From Pandoraea apista (GTDB taxonomy: Bacteria > Pseudomonadota > Gammaproteobacteria > Burkholderiales > Burkholderiaceae), in contig NZ_CP013481.2 of NCBI RefSeq assembly GCF_001465595.2, positions 4,650,001 through 4,714,000 on the forward strand: a DNA stretch of 64,000 nucleotides, in the 5' to 3' direction. A program made the translations under genes and the position numbers. This document shows, piece by piece, positions 9,469 through 19,056 of this stretch; the first letter of the stretch is position 1, and every line of letters starts with the position of its first letter. The notes beneath the pieces are model-generated. The model had not been told where the DNA came from. It was given only the letters and a program-made list of their open reading frames with translations, and did no database searches.

Positions 9469-10914
9469 TCAGATCGTCGAAACCCGCTGTTCCGGCGGCT
9501 GGCCGCGTTCCGACGCCGGTTGCAGCAGCGAGCCGACCACCATGCCGGAAATCGACGCCAGCAGACCGGCCAGTTGCGGCGGCACCAGCGCTTCGGGCGC
9601 CAGGGCCTCGCAGCCAATCCAGACGATCAGCCCGCAGAACACGGCAAGCGTGCCCCCCAGCGAACTCGACCGCTTCCAGTACAGCCCGAAGGCGAGCGGC
9701 ACGAAGCAGCACACGAGCGTGACCTTGTAGGCGCTCTCGACCATCTGGAAGATCGACGCCTTCGAGTTCAGCGCGTACACCAGAACCAGCGCCGTGAAGC
9801 ACAGCACGACGATTCGCATGAGGCGGAGCAGGTGCTTGTCGTCGATCTGCCCGCTGAGCATCGGGCGAATGATGTTCTCGGCGAACGTCACCGACGGGGC
9901 CAGCAGCGTGGCCGAGGCGCAGCTCTTGATTGCCGAGAGGAGCGCGCCGAAGAACATCACCTGTGCGACGATCGGCACGCTGGTCAGCACCAACTGCGGC
10001 AAGATCTGTTGCGGATCGGTACCGATGTACTTCTGCACCATCGACGGGGCGATCAGCAGCGCGGAGTAGGCAAGGAAGATCGGGATGAACGTGAAGACGA
10101 AGTACAGCACGCCGCCGGTCACGGAGCCCGAGACCGCAATGTTCTCCGATTTGGACGACATCACGCGCTGGAACACGTCCTGCTGCGGAATCGACCCGAA
10201 CATCATGGTGACCCCGGCCGCTATGAACGCTAAAACGTCAGCCGGATTCATCTCCGGCAGGAAAACGAACTTGCCGGCCTCCGACGCGTGCGCGATCACG
10301 GCGCTCGCCCCGCCGGGCACCATGCCCGAGACGACCACGGCGATGTACACCAGACCCACGACGATGATGATCATCTGGATAAAGTCGGTCACGGCCACCG
10401 AGATCATGCCGCCCAGCAGCGTGTAGGCCAGTACCGAAATCGCGCCGACGATCATGCCCGTCGGTTCCGACATCGCGCCACCCGACACCGTGTGGAATAC
10501 GAGGCCCAGCGCTTTGATCTGTGCGCCGACCCAGCCGAGGTACGAGATCACAATGGCGATACTCGTCACTACTTCGACCGTGCGGTTGTACTTGAGCTTG
10601 TAGAAATCGCCGATCGTCATGAGATTCATGCGATACAGCTTGCGGGCAAAGAACATGCCCACGAGCACCAGACACATCGACGAGCCGAACGGATCGGCAA
10701 CCACACCGCGCAGCCCTTCGCCGATGAAGGTGGCCGGAATGCCAAGCACCGCTTCCGAGCCGAACCAGGTGGCGAACACGACAGCCACGACCATGCCGTA
10801 GGGCAGACGGCGGCCGGCGACAGTGAAATCCTTGGTATTGCGGACCTTGAGGGCGGCCAACAGCCCGATGGCCACCGAAATGACCCAATACAGAATGACA
10901 AACCAGATCAGCAT
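9469..10914 (-). CDS. Sodium:solute symporter family protein (SSS)
   Basis: 481-residue inner-membrane protein with about 13 hydrophobic segments and the SSS fold. Recognisable parts are an N-terminal DFTVAGRRLPYGMV followed by ATWFGSEAVLG, GWVGAQIKALG, and FGALLSAIKSCASATLLAP near the end. SSS proteins use sodium to import small solutes; substrates range from proline and pantothenate to sugars and carboxylates, and this one cannot be assigned. It has no obvious operon partner: the methyltransferase upstream is 375 bases away. A TATAAT on the minus strand (complement of 11136-11141) is a possible -10 element. Confidence 0.88.
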   Translation of the reverse strand: MLIWFVILYWVISVAIGLLAALKVRNTKDFTVAGRRLPYGMVVAVVFATWFGSEAVLGIPATFIGEGLRGVVADPFGSSMCLVLVGMFFARKLYRMNLMTIGDFYKLKYNRTVEVVTSIAIVISYLGWVGAQIKALGLVFHTVSGGAMSEPTGMIVGAISVLAYTLLGGMISVAVTDFIQMIIIVVGLVYIAVVVSGMVPGGASAVIAHASEAGKFVFLPEMNPADVLAFIAAGVTMMFGSIPQQDVFQRVMSSKSENIAVSGSVTGGVLYFVFTFIPIFLAYSALLIAPSMVQKYIGTDPQQILPQLVLTSVPIVAQVMFFGALLSAIKSCASATLLAPSVTFAENIIRPMLSGQIDDKHLLRLMRIVVLCFTALVLVYALNSKASIFQMVESAYKVTLVCCFVPLAFGLYWKRSSSLGGTLAVFCGLIVWIGCEALAPEALVPPQLAGLLASISGMVVGSLLQPASERGQPPEQRVSTI

Positions 10915-11289
10915 AACGCGGCCCCAGCCAAGCCCCAGGGCAACGGTTCATGGCAGGGTGGCGCTTAGCCGCAGGCGTGATCCGGCCGCATGAAGCCGCC
11001 GCGCGAGCTAACGATACCGAGCCGTGGGCCGCAGCCTTCCGGGCAACAGAAAATCAGGTCGTGCATGACGGGGCTGATGCGATTCAGCGCTCGGGGGCGC
11101 CCGTTTTTGCCACCTGGCGAAAAAATTTTCGGCCGATTATAGCGGCGTGAGAGACGCCCGGGGGAAAAATCACAATTCCTCTGGTGGATCGTGGCAAATA
11201 TCGGGAAATGCCTAACGTCTGAGATGACTTACCGGCAATTGGCACCCGCCCTTTACTGCGGTCGGCCAGCCTTAACGGCAGATCGAGAA
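10915..11289. other. Intergenic region with probable symporter promoter
   Basis: No convincing conserved gene. On the minus strand TATAAT (complement of 11136-11141) could be a -10 box for the symporter. A 33-codon frame starting at the ATG at 11066 and ending at 10965 encodes MHDLIFCCPEGCGPRLG and so on; it has no ribosome-binding site and may be chance. Confidence 0.4.
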
Positions 11290-11961
11290 TCAGCGACGGC
11301 GCCAGACCATCCAATGCTCGGCCCCGGCGAAGACCGGCACCGAGTCGTCGAGCAGGCGATTCGTCTCGCAGACGAAGTCCTTGGCCAGCAATGCATCGAG
11401 TGCGTCTGGCGCGATGCCGAATGGCGGCCCCTTCGGCGTGTCCCTGAGAAAGAAGAATCCGGCCAGGCGCGCCCCTTGCGGCAGCAATTGAGCCATGCGG
11501 CGCGCATAGTCCTGCCAGAGCGTTCGGGGCAAGGCGCAAAGAAACGCCCGCTCGTAGACCACGTCGAGCGCAAAAGGTGGCGTGAATGTGAAGAAATCGG
11601 CCTGTTCGACGAGCGACGCGCGCGAGCCCAGCTGGGCCTGCGCCGAGGCAACGGCCACCGGCGAGAAGTCGATGGCACGCACCGGCCAGCCTTGCGCATC
11701 GAGCCAGGCCGCTTCATATGCGGCGCCGCAGCCCGGAATCAGGGTGGCACGCGGCGCGCCCTCGGACGCCACGAAATCACGTAGCGCCTGAGGCACACCG
11801 GCGGCGTCCCATGGCATGAAGGCGCTCGCAAAGCGCTCGTCCCAGAATTCGGCGCGAGACGAATCACGATGCGCAAACGAGGGCGCCGCCGCACCGCCGG
11901 GCTCCGGGCGATCATCGCCGCGAGGCGCGGCAGGTACATAAAGCTTCCGAGCGACGATCAC
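11290..11961 (-). CDS. Thiopurine S-methyltransferase-like (TPMT family) SAM-dependent methyltransferase
   Basis: 223-residue class I methyltransferase. The TPMT-family signature FWDERFASAFMPWD is near residue 40, and the SAM motif ATLIPGCGAAYEAAWL near 72. DVVYERAFLCALP further on matches the family's conserved Glu-Arg segment. Bacterial members methylate thiols, iodide, selenium or tellurium species; the substrate here is unknown. The start is a GTG preceded by CAGGAGCCGGCA, a good ribosome-binding site, 22 bases after the ubiB stop, so it is probably the last gene of the ubi operon. The next ATG would remove the N-terminal segment. Confidence 0.86.
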   Translation of the reverse strand: MIVARKLYVPAAPRGDDRPEPGGAAAPSFAHRDSSRAEFWDERFASAFMPWDAAGVPQALRDFVASEGAPRATLIPGCGAAYEAAWLDAQGWPVRAIDFSPVAVASAQAQLGSRASLVEQADFFTFTPPFALDVVYERAFLCALPRTLWQDYARRMAQLLPQGARLAGFFFLRDTPKGPPFGIAPDALDALLAKDFVCETNRLLDDSVPVFAGAEHWMVWRRR

Positions 11962-11983
11962 TGCCGGCTCCTGTATTCGAGAA

Positions 11984-13543
11984 TCAGCGATAAAGCCAGA
12001 TGAACGCCGTCAACACCCCGATCGCGATCCCACCCACCAGACAGAATGCTCCGGTCAGCAACCGATTGGTACGGCGTTGCTCTTGCAGCAGCGCGAGCAG
12101 CAGCGTGTCGTCCTGCGGACGAGCATGGGCGGCCAGCGCCTGATGGATGAGACGCGGCAATTGCGGCATCGTCTTGCTCCACTGCGGCACCTCGGCCTTC
12201 AGACGTTCGAGCCAGCCGCGCGGACCAATCTGTTCAGCCATCCATCGCTCAAGGAACGGCTTGGCCGTCTTCCACAAATCCAGATCCGGATCGAGCTGAC
12301 GCCCGAGCCCTTCGATATTGAGCAGCGTCTTTTGCAGCAACACCAATTGCGGCTGAATCTCGACATTGAAGCGGCGCGATGTCTGGAACAGGCGCATGAG
12401 CACCAACCCCAGCGAAATTTCCTTGAGCGGCCGGTCGAAGTACGGCTCGCAAACCGCTCGAATGGCGCCTTCCAGTTCTTCGACGCGCGTATCCGGCGGC
12501 ACCCAGCCCGACTCCAGATGCAGCGACGCCACCCGGTGGTAATCGCGACGGAAGAAGGCGAGGAAGTTCTGCGCCAGATAGTTCTTGTCGAATTCGGACA
12601 ACGCACCGACGATGCCGCAATCCAGCGCGATGTAACGGCCGAACGTTGCGGGGTCAAGGCTGACGAGAATGTTGCCCGGGTGCATATCGGCGTGGAAAAA
12701 GCCGTCGCGCAGGAATTGCGTGAAGAAGATCTCCACACCTTCGCGGGCGAGCTTCTTCAGGTCGACGCCTGCCTCACGCAGCACGTCGATCTGGCTGATC
12801 GGCACCCCATGCATGCGCTCCATCACGAGGACGAAGCTGGAGCTGAACTCCCAGTAGATCTCGGGCACCATCAACATGCCGGAGTCGATGAAGTTGCGAC
12901 GAAGCTGCGCCGCATTGGCGGCTTCGCGCATCAGGTCGAGTTCGTCGTGCAAATACTTGTCGAATTCGGCGACCACCTCGCGCGGCTTTAGGCGCTTGCC
13001 GTCGGGCCACAGGCGTTCCACCCAGCCCGCCAGATCGCGCATGAGCGCCAGATCGCTGTCGATGACGCCCAGCATGTTCGGGCGCAGCACCTTGACCGCG
13101 ACCTGCTTGCCTGCATGTTCGCCGTCGCGAATACGTGCGAAGTGCACCTGGGCAATCGACGCACTCGCCACCGGCGTGCGCTCGAATTCCACGAACACGT
13201 CTTCCAGCGGGTGCCCCAGCGAGCGCTCGATGGCCGCGCGCGCCACCTCGGGATCAAACGGCGGCACCTGGTCCTGCAAACGCGCCAGTTCCTGAGCAAT
13301 GTCCGGCGGCATCAGGTCTCGGCGAGTCGAGAGCACCTGCCCGAACTTCACGAAGATCGGGCCCAGCGATTCGAGGGCGAGGCGCAGACGTTCGCCCCGC
13401 GGGGCTTTCAGCCCACTGCGTCCGAACGAGAGCACGCGCAGCAAAGCACGCGCGAGAGGATGGGGGATGCTCGAGAGCACCAGTTCGTCGAGGCCATATC
13501 GATAGCAGACGAAAAAGATCTTGATCAGGCGCAGAAGACGCAT
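11984..13543 (-). CDS. ubiB: Ubiquinone biosynthesis regulatory kinase-like protein UbiB
   Basis: 519-residue atypical kinase/ATPase of the ABC1/ADCK family, needed for ubiquinone synthesis in aerobic bacteria. The family KxGQ motif is at 66-69 (FVKFGQVL). The alanine-rich nucleotide loop follows ([11 protein letters not shown]), then AVKVLRP with the conserved lysine. [12 protein letters not shown] is the catalytic-loop equivalent. The C-terminus holds two membrane segments ([20 protein letters not shown]). It starts 3 bases after the ubiJ stop, so the two are translationally close. The order ubiE, (Tim44-like), ubiJ, ubiB mirrors the E. coli ubiEJB operon with one extra gene. Confidence 0.95.
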   Translation of the reverse strand: MRLLRLIKIFFVCYRYGLDELVLSSIPHPLARALLRVLSFGRSGLKAPRGERLRLALESLGPIFVKFGQVLSTRRDLMPPDIAQELARLQDQVPPFDPEVARAAIERSLGHPLEDVFVEFERTPVASASIAQVHFARIRDGEHAGKQVAVKVLRPNMLGVIDSDLALMRDLAGWVERLWPDGKRLKPREVVAEFDKYLHDELDLMREAANAAQLRRNFIDSGMLMVPEIYWEFSSSFVLVMERMHGVPISQIDVLREAGVDLKKLAREGVEIFFTQFLRDGFFHADMHPGNILVSLDPATFGRYIALDCGIVGALSEFDKNYLAQNFLAFFRRDYHRVASLHLESGWVPPDTRVEELEGAIRAVCEPYFDRPLKEISLGLVLMRLFQTSRRFNVEIQPQLVLLQKTLLNIEGLGRQLDPDLDLWKTAKPFLERWMAEQIGPRGWLERLKAEVPQWSKTMPQLPRLIHQALAAHARPQDDTLLLALLQEQRRTNRLLTGAFCLVGGIAIGVLTAFIWLYR

Positions 13544-13546
13544 CGC

Positions 13547-14182
13547 TCAGCGGCCTCCCTGCGTGCGGGATGCCGGGCCCGGCGCGTCGTCGCGCAGGCC
13601 CTTCCGGCGTTCGAGCTTTTCGATGCGTTTCTCCAGACGCGCGAGGTCATCGCGCAATGTACTGATTTCGGTACGCATCGCATCGAGGCGCGGACGTGCC
13701 ACGAGCAGCGGGTTCTCTTCCACGAGGAAATCGGCGAGCGATCGTGCCAGCGTGTCGCCTGTGCGGCGCGCGCTGGCCACTACTGCCTTCCCTGTCTGCG
13801 TCACCCGATGGGCAGCCGCGTCGCCGATCACCTTGCTCAGGTCTTCGGCGGCCTCCCAGCGCAGGTGCTGGGCAAGAAACGACACGGTATTGGCAAACTC
13901 GGCGTCGCCTTCAATCTTGACGTGACGCATGACGGCTGCCTGCCCGCCGCCCGCAAAGTCGGCAAGGGCCGCCGGCGGCACCGAAATGCTGACGTCGCAA
14001 GGCAGGTCCGATTCGGCGGCGGCGAGATAACCGTCCTCGCCTACGCGCAGGCGCAGATCGATGGCTGACATCGCAAGCCGGGCAGACGCACCGATATGAT
14101 GGCGCAAACGCTCGCGTGCCCACGGTTCGCGGGCAAGCAGATGGTTCACGGTGGCGGCAAAGGCTTTGGCGGCTACGGTCAT
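13547..14182 (-). CDS. ubiJ: Ubiquinone biosynthesis accessory factor UbiJ (SCP2 domain)
   Basis: 211-residue protein. Its N-terminal half looks like a sterol-carrier-protein-2 lipid-binding domain (LRLRVGEDGYLAAAESDLPCDVSISVPPAAL). The C-terminal half contains a coiled-coil-like stretch (ISTLRDDLARLEKRIEKLERR). This is the layout of UbiJ, which with UbiK forms the scaffold of the soluble ubiquinone-synthesis complex. The ATG at 14182 (MTVAAKAFAATV) is chosen because the reading frame upstream runs into the terminator of the preceding gene. Its position just before ubiB supports the name. Confidence 0.85.
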   Translation of the reverse strand: MTVAAKAFAATVNHLLAREPWARERLRHHIGASARLAMSAIDLRLRVGEDGYLAAAESDLPCDVSISVPPAALADFAGGGQAAVMRHVKIEGDAEFANTVSFLAQHLRWEAAEDLSKVIGDAAAHRVTQTGKAVVASARRTGDTLARSLADFLVEENPLLVARPRLDAMRTEISTLRDDLARLEKRIEKLERRKGLRDDAPGPASRTQGGR

Positions 14183-14250
14183 GAGCTTGGCGGCCGGCCG
14201 GCGCTGAACACCGGTCGCACCGAAAGACGCCGCCCGGCGATACATTGCGG

Positions 14251-14291
14251 ACGGCAAAAACAAAAGAGCCCGCGCTTCAAACGCGGGCTCT
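14251..14291 (-). terminator. Rho-independent terminator after the Tim44-like gene
   Basis: Perfect 10-base stem (AGAGCCCGCG at 14265-14274, CGCGGGCTCT at 14282-14291) with a 7-base loop. On the minus strand it is followed by TTTGTTTTTG. It separates the Tim44-like gene from ubiJ-ubiB, so the latter should have a promoter of their own or depend on read-through. Confidence 0.9.
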
Positions 14292-14328
14292 CATTGTAAG
14301 GCAGGTTACGGCAAAAACGTCGTGAGGC

Positions 14329-15306
14329 TTAGATCTGCTGAATTCCCGCGAGAACCCAACCACCGCTGCCGGCGACCGGTTTGGTCAGATTCCACACTTC
14401 GTTGAACGGCTCTGCCGGGGCGCCTTCGGCTTCGCGGATCAGGCCAGAGAAGCGAACGCTTGCCATGTACTCGGTCGCCGTTTGCTCGATACCGAGCAGT
14501 TCGGCGTCGAGCTGCACAACGTCCGTACGGTTGGTCGACTTACCGCGCTCTTCGAGATCCATCTTGATTTCCGCGAACATCTGCGGCGTGGTGAACTCGT
14601 TGATATCGGCTTGATCGCCCTTATCCCATGCGGCTTGCAGACGGTTGAAGTACACCTTCGCACTGCGCAGGAAGCCTTCAGCGTCGAAGCCGGCAGGCAC
14701 ACCGAACGGCTCGGCAGTGGCGGCGGCACCCGCAGCGGCTGCCGGCACGGCCGACAGCGACGGCTGGGCCGGCGTGGCCGGTTGCGACGACGGTTGCTGC
14801 TGGCTATCCCACGACTGGCGCAGAGAAGGGTTCGACGCATCGTTGCCCGCGCCGGCATAGGCCGGCGTCTGCGACTGCGACTTATTGCCGCGGAAGCGGC
14901 GGATCAGCCACATCGCAGCGAATGCGATCAGCGCAATGATGATGACGTTGGCCATCATGCTCGCGAAGGCACCGCCCATACCGAAGTGCGACAGCAGTGC
15001 GGCGATACCGAGGCCTGCGGCCAGACCGGCGATCGGGCCGAGCCAGCGATTGGCCGGCTTGGCAGCGGCGGCCCCTGCCGCCCCCGCACCCGCGGCCGCC
15101 GGCGCGGCTTGCTGCGGTGCAGCGCCCGGCGCAGCCTGCGTCGGTTGTTGCGGCGTTTGCTGGCGTTGCGTCACGGTATTGGACTGCTTGCCGATGCTCC
15201 GGCCGCCGCCAACGCGCTTGGCATCGGCGTCCGCGATCGTCATGCCGACCGCCAATACGCCGGCCACTACGCCCAACAACAGCTTGTTTTTCAGGAACTG
15301 GAACAT
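14329..15306 (-). CDS. Tim44-like domain membrane protein
   Basis: 325 residues. The N-terminus is a signal peptide or anchor (KNKLLLGVVAGVLAVGMTIADADA). A proline/glutamine/alanine-rich linker follows (about 45-100), then two hydrophobic segments (WLGPIAGLAAGLGIAALL and MMANVIIIALIAFAAMWLI). The C-terminus, about 200-325, is a Tim44-like domain (FLRSAKVYFNRLQAAWDKGDQADI). In mitochondria Tim44 tethers the import motor to the membrane; the bacterial members have no settled role. Its place between ubiE and ubiJ-ubiB suggests a link to the inner-membrane quinone pathway, but it is followed by its own terminator, so this is only positional evidence. Confidence 0.85.
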   Translation of the reverse strand: MFQFLKNKLLLGVVAGVLAVGMTIADADAKRVGGGRSIGKQSNTVTQRQQTPQQPTQAAPGAAPQQAAPAAAGAGAAGAAAAKPANRWLGPIAGLAAGLGIAALLSHFGMGGAFASMMANVIIIALIAFAAMWLIRRFRGNKSQSQTPAYAGAGNDASNPSLRQSWDSQQQPSSQPATPAQPSLSAVPAAAAGAAATAEPFGVPAGFDAEGFLRSAKVYFNRLQAAWDKGDQADINEFTTPQMFAEIKMDLEERGKSTNRTDVVQLDAELLGIEQTATEYMASVRFSGLIREAEGAPAEPFNEVWNLTKPVAGSGGWVLAGIQQI

Positions 15307-15447
15307 CGTTCTGGTCTCTCCGTGGAGTTTATAGGTTGCTGTCTACTGACATACGTCGACTCGAATGGTTCAGCACTTTTTTACGTATTGAAACCGGATG
15401 AGGCGACGGCCGATTCTGCCATAGCAGAATTAGCTTGTACTTAGAGA

Positions 15448-15486
15448 AGCGCCCCGGCGCGAAATATTTCCGCAAACCGGGGCGCT
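15448..15486 (-). terminator. Stem-loop downstream of ubiE, possible terminator
   Basis: Perfect 10-base inverted repeat (AGCGCCCCGG at 15448-15457, CCGGGGCGCT at 15477-15486) with a 19-base loop, about 40 bases past the ubiE stop. On the minus strand it is followed by the short pyrimidine run TCTCT rather than a clean T-tract, so termination may be partial or Rho-assisted. Confidence 0.5.
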
Positions 15487-15526
15487 GCGCCAAATCAGGT
15501 AAGTGAGTGCTTAGTTTTCCAACGCG

Positions 15527-16261
15527 TCAGAACTTGCGGCCGATATGCAGCGCGACCACGCCTGCGGTCAGGTTGTGATATTCCACTCGCTCCAGACCGA
15601 CCTCTTCCATCATCGTCTTGAGCGTTTCCTGGTCCGGATGCATACGAATCGACTCGGCGAGATAGCGGTAGCTCTCTGCGTCGCCCGCAATGCGCGAGCC
15701 GAGCCACGGCAGCACCTTGAACGAATACGCGTCGTATGCCTTCTCCAGCGGCTGCCAGACTTTCGAGAACTCCAGCACCATCACCTTGCCGCCCGGCTTG
15801 ATGACACGGCGCATTTCCGCGAGGGCAGCATCCTTGTGAGTCATGTTGCGCAGGCCGAACGCCACGGTCACCACGTCGAAATAGTTCGACGGGAACGGCA
15901 GCTTTTCGGCATCGCACAGCAGGGACGGGGTGACGATACCCGCATCGAGCAGACGATCGCGACCCACACGCAGCATCGATTCGTTGATATCGGTCAGCCA
16001 GACTTCGCCGGTCGGGCCGGCTGCACGGGCAAACGCCTTCGAGAGGTCGCCGGTGCCACCGGCAATGTCGAGCACCTTGAAGCCAGGGCGCACGGCAGCG
16101 CGCCCGATGGTGAAGGCTTTCCAGATCCGATGCAGGCCGCCCGACATCAGATCGTTCATGATGTCGTACTTGCTCGCGACCGAATGGAACACCTCGGCAA
16201 CCTTGCCGGCCTTTTCCTTCTCGTCGACGGTTTTATAACCGAAGTGGGTCTGTTGGCCCAT
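15527..16261 (-). CDS. ubiE: Ubiquinone/menaquinone C-methyltransferase UbiE
   Basis: SAM-dependent C-methyltransferase that methylates the ring of the demethoxy-ubiquinol (and demethylmenaquinol) intermediate. The 244-residue protein starts [17 protein letters not shown]; the frame continues upstream, but family members start here. Family signatures are [17 protein letters not shown] near residue 30, SAM motif [12 protein letters not shown] near 70, and [14 protein letters not shown]. The last residues ([10 protein letters not shown]) match the usual C-terminus. It heads the ubi cluster and lies 58 bases after the DUF971 gene. Confidence 0.96.
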   Translation of the reverse strand: MGQQTHFGYKTVDEKEKAGKVAEVFHSVASKYDIMNDLMSGGLHRIWKAFTIGRAAVRPGFKVLDIAGGTGDLSKAFARAAGPTGEVWLTDINESMLRVGRDRLLDAGIVTPSLLCDAEKLPFPSNYFDVVTVAFGLRNMTHKDAALAEMRRVIKPGGKVMVLEFSKVWQPLEKAYDAYSFKVLPWLGSRIAGDAESYRYLAESIRMHPDQETLKTMMEEVGLERVEYHNLTAGVVALHIGRKF

Positions 16262-16319
16262 TGCAATCTCCCAAATCATGTAAGCGGGCGCACACTCGGT
16301 CGTGCGCCCAGCCGGGGCC

Positions 16320-16733
16320 TCAATGGTGGTGGCAGCCGCCGGCAGCGGGCGACGGCATCGGCGTGTCGCGATCGACCCCCGCCGCCGCAAGCTTGTCCAG
16401 GTACTCCTGCCACAGGGCGTCCTGACGCACGCACAGCTCGTAGAGGTAATCCCAGGAATAGATACCGGTGTCGTGACCGTCCGAAAAGACCGGGCGCACC
16501 GCGTAATTGCCGATCGGCTCAAGGCCGTTCAGCGTGACGTCACGCTTGCCGGTTTGCAGCGTTTCCTGCCCCGGCCCGTGACCGCGCACTTCCGCAGACG
16601 GCGAGAGTACGCGCAGGAATTCGAACGGCAGGCGGTAATGTTTGCCGTCTTCGTAACCAAGTTCCAGCACCTTTGATGCGCGATGCAGCGTCAGGGAAAC
16701 GGGAATCGGCGTGTCTTTCTCCAGCCCAGCCAT
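16320..16733 (-). CDS. DUF971 family protein (gamma-butyrobetaine hydroxylase-like N-terminal domain)
   Basis: 137-residue single-domain protein. The region about 10-100 ([28 protein letters not shown] and [15 protein letters not shown] [11 protein letters not shown]) matches the DUF971 fold found at the N-terminus of gamma-butyrobetaine hydroxylase and in stand-alone bacterial proteins linked with iron-sulfur handling. The catalytic oxygenase part is absent, so it is not a hydroxylase. The C-terminus is GGCHHH, which may bind metal. I start at the ATG at 16733 ([11 protein letters not shown]). The neighbours are a HIT protein upstream and ubiE downstream, a conserved order in this group. Confidence 0.85.
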   Translation of the reverse strand: MAGLEKDTPIPVSLTLHRASKVLELGYEDGKHYRLPFEFLRVLSPSAEVRGHGPGQETLQTGKRDVTLNGLEPIGNYAVRPVFSDGHDTGIYSWDYLYELCVRQDALWQEYLDKLAAAGVDRDTPMPSPAAGGCHHH

Positions 16734-16812
16734 GGTCTTGCTCCAGAAGAATCGGTCGGTGTGCCGACATGCGACACATCGGCCGGCAGTATAGCTGCTC
16801 AGGTCTGAACGG

Positions 16813-17250
16813 TCATGCCGGCCACGCCGGAACACGATCCAATTCTGCCACGATAGCCTGGCGCAACGCGGGCATCCAGGCCGCGCGTTCGGCCAGCCGC
16901 GCCTGCGGCACCTCGCGCTGCGGTGCGCTCCAGACCGAGCCGGGAAAATGGATGTCGTCGCGATAGCGCGGAATCACATGCCAATGCACATGCGGCACCA
17001 TATTGCCCAGACTGGCCACATTGACCTTGTCGGGCGACATGACCGTGCGCAGCGCCGCCTCGACACCGAACACCGCACGCATCACATGCTCGCGCGCGGC
17101 TTCGGGCAAATCGCTCATTTCCGCCACATGCGCATGCCAGATCACCCTTGTGAAGCCCGGATAGCCGCTTTCGTTCGCGAGCACCACGCGCAGCACCGCG
17201 TCGCGCCACACGACTTCGCCGCCATCGCCCGTGCAAAACGGACATTCCAT
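16813..17250 (-). CDS. HIT family nucleotide-binding hydrolase/transferase
   Basis: 145-residue histidine-triad protein with the catalytic triad motif HVHWHV near residue 87. The N-terminal MECPFC and a later SLGNMVPHVHWHVIPRY match the bacterial HIT subgroup. Such proteins cleave or transfer nucleoside phosphoramidates or dinucleoside polyphosphates; the substrate here is unknown. The N-terminal CPFC may bind zinc, as in some HIT proteins. The ATG at 17250 is preceded by a GGGAGAACG ribosome-binding site. It is the first gene of the leftward run to ubiE. Confidence 0.88.
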   Translation of the reverse strand: MECPFCTGDGGEVVWRDAVLRVVLANESGYPGFTRVIWHAHVAEMSDLPEAAREHVMRAVFGVEAALRTVMSPDKVNVASLGNMVPHVHWHVIPRYRDDIHFPGSVWSAPQREVPQARLAERAAWMPALRQAIVAELDRVPAWPA

Positions 17251-17315
17251 GATCGTTCTCCCTTGATTTGCCTGCCGTGCGCCAACCCCGGTGCGTTCTC
17301 CGGGAACGGCGCGCG

Positions 17316-19004
17316 TCAGTGCTTCCTGCTCTTCTTTCGTTTGCCCGTGGCCGGATCTACCGGCCCGAGCGCGAGTTCGGCGAAATCAATTTCGCTGAGC
17401 AACTCGCGCAACGTTTCGTCGTTGATGCGATGGGTAATGCGCAAGCGCGACAGCTCCACGCGCTCGGCCTGTAGCGCAGCCGCCCGCAGCCGTCGCTCGA
17501 CTTCGACCTCGCGGATCGCCCGCTCGCGCATTTCGTCCGTGGCCGTTGCCGCGTTGAGCGTACGGCGATAGCGTCCCATCACTCGCGCGGCCGCTTCGGC
17601 GCACACGGCGGTATCGAGTTCGTCGCCGGACTTGGCAATCACCTTCTGTAGCGACTCGACGGCGCGGATCGCCGCCTCCGACGCAGCCAATCGCGCCTCG
17701 CCCATTTCGCGATTGCGCGCGTCTTCGGCCGGCCAGCGCACGCCGCGCAACAGCACCGGCAAACCGAGGCTGCCACCGATGAGCGACAGCAGGATCACCC
17801 CAGCGGCCAGAAAGATAAGCAGATCGCGCCCGGGAAACGGCGCGCCGCCCGGCAATGCCAGCGGCACCGAGAGCGCACCGGCCAGCGTAACCGCGCCGCG
17901 CACGCCCGAGAGCGCTGTCACGCCGGTGAAGCGTATGCCGGGTTTCATCGTGATCTCACCGCGCCGCATGCCGAGGAAGTACATCACCCGCCACGCCACC
18001 CAGACCCAGCAAAAGCGCAGCACGATGAGTACCGCCGAAATCGCGCCGACGTAGGCCATCAGTTCGCCGAGATTCAGGAGCGTTCCCCACAGATGCTCGC
18101 TCGGACGCAGTGCGGCGCGCACGATATCCGGCAGTTGCAGGCCGAGAAGCACGAACACCGCACCGTTGAACACGAATTCGAGCATCGACCACACGCCGTT
18201 GCCGAGAATACGCGTGGCGGTGCGGGAATTGAGCAGATCGGTCGAGCTGACGGTCATGCCGGCGGCCACTGCCGCCAAAATGCCCGAGAAACCGAAATGT
18301 TCGGCAAGCAGATAGGCGGCGAACGGCATGAGCAGCAGGAGCAGCACGACGGTCGCGGGCTCTTCCGAAGTCGCGTGCATCACCCGGCGGTGGAATTGTG
18401 TAAAGAGCCACGTGACGGCCCAGCCCGCGAGCAATCCGCCCAGCGCGATGACGAAAAACGAGAAGGTCGCGCTACCGATGGAAAACAGTCCCGTGGTGGC
18501 CGCAACGAGCGCGAACTTGAAGACGACCAGGCCCGACGCGTCGTTCATCATCGCCTCGCCCTCCAGCACATGCATGAGCCGCGTGGGCATGCGCATGCGT
18601 CCGGTGAGCGCGGAGACGGCCACGGCGTCGGTCGGCGAAAGCACACCGCCAAGCGCGAACGCCACGGCAAGCGGAATCGACGGAATCATCCAGTGGATGA
18701 AATAGCCCACCCCAAGCACGGTGAAGATCACGAGCCCGAGCGCCATGGCGATGATCGGCACACGCAGGTGCCAGAACTCGCGTTTGGGCATGCGCCAGCC
18801 GTCGGCGAAGAGCAGCGGCGGGATGAACAGCAGGAAGAAGATCTCGGGGTCGAGATCGATGTGCAGCCCCGCGCCCGGATAAGCGAGCGCGGCGCCCACG
18901 GCGATCTGCACGAGCGGTACCGGCAGAAACCGGATGAAGCTGACCAGCACGCCGGTCAGCGCCACCACGAACAGCAAAATGAGTGCTGTGTAGACTACCT
19001 CCAT
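17316..19004 (-). CDS. Na+/H+ antiporter, CPA1 family
   Basis: 562-residue inner-membrane exchanger with about 12 transmembrane segments and CPA1 signatures: LSPTDAVAVSAL near 128, LEGEAMMNDASGLVVFK with the ion-binding ND near 155, and SGVRGAVTLAGALSVPL near 365. About 120 residues at the C-terminus (from PVLLRGVRWPAEDARNREMG) are cytoplasmic, helical and arginine-rich, and end in a lysine-rich KRKKSRKH. It exchanges sodium (or potassium) for protons in pH and salt balance. It follows the DUF3683 oxidoreductase gene by 52 bases on the same strand. Confidence 0.92.
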   Translation of the reverse strand: MEVVYTALILLFVVALTGVLVSFIRFLPVPLVQIAVGAALAYPGAGLHIDLDPEIFFLLFIPPLLFADGWRMPKREFWHLRVPIIAMALGLVIFTVLGVGYFIHWMIPSIPLAVAFALGGVLSPTDAVAVSALTGRMRMPTRLMHVLEGEAMMNDASGLVVFKFALVAATTGLFSIGSATFSFFVIALGGLLAGWAVTWLFTQFHRRVMHATSEEPATVVLLLLLMPFAAYLLAEHFGFSGILAAVAAGMTVSSTDLLNSRTATRILGNGVWSMLEFVFNGAVFVLLGLQLPDIVRAALRPSEHLWGTLLNLGELMAYVGAISAVLIVLRFCWVWVAWRVMYFLGMRRGEITMKPGIRFTGVTALSGVRGAVTLAGALSVPLALPGGAPFPGRDLLIFLAAGVILLSLIGGSLGLPVLLRGVRWPAEDARNREMGEARLAASEAAIRAVESLQKVIAKSGDELDTAVCAEAAARVMGRYRRTLNAATATDEMRERAIREVEVERRLRAAALQAERVELSRLRITHRINDETLRELLSEIDFAELALGPVDPATGKRKKSRKH

Positions 19005-19056
19005 GCCACCTCCGTGGTCCGTCGGTCAGGCATCGGCCGCGTCCCTGAGAGGTGCA

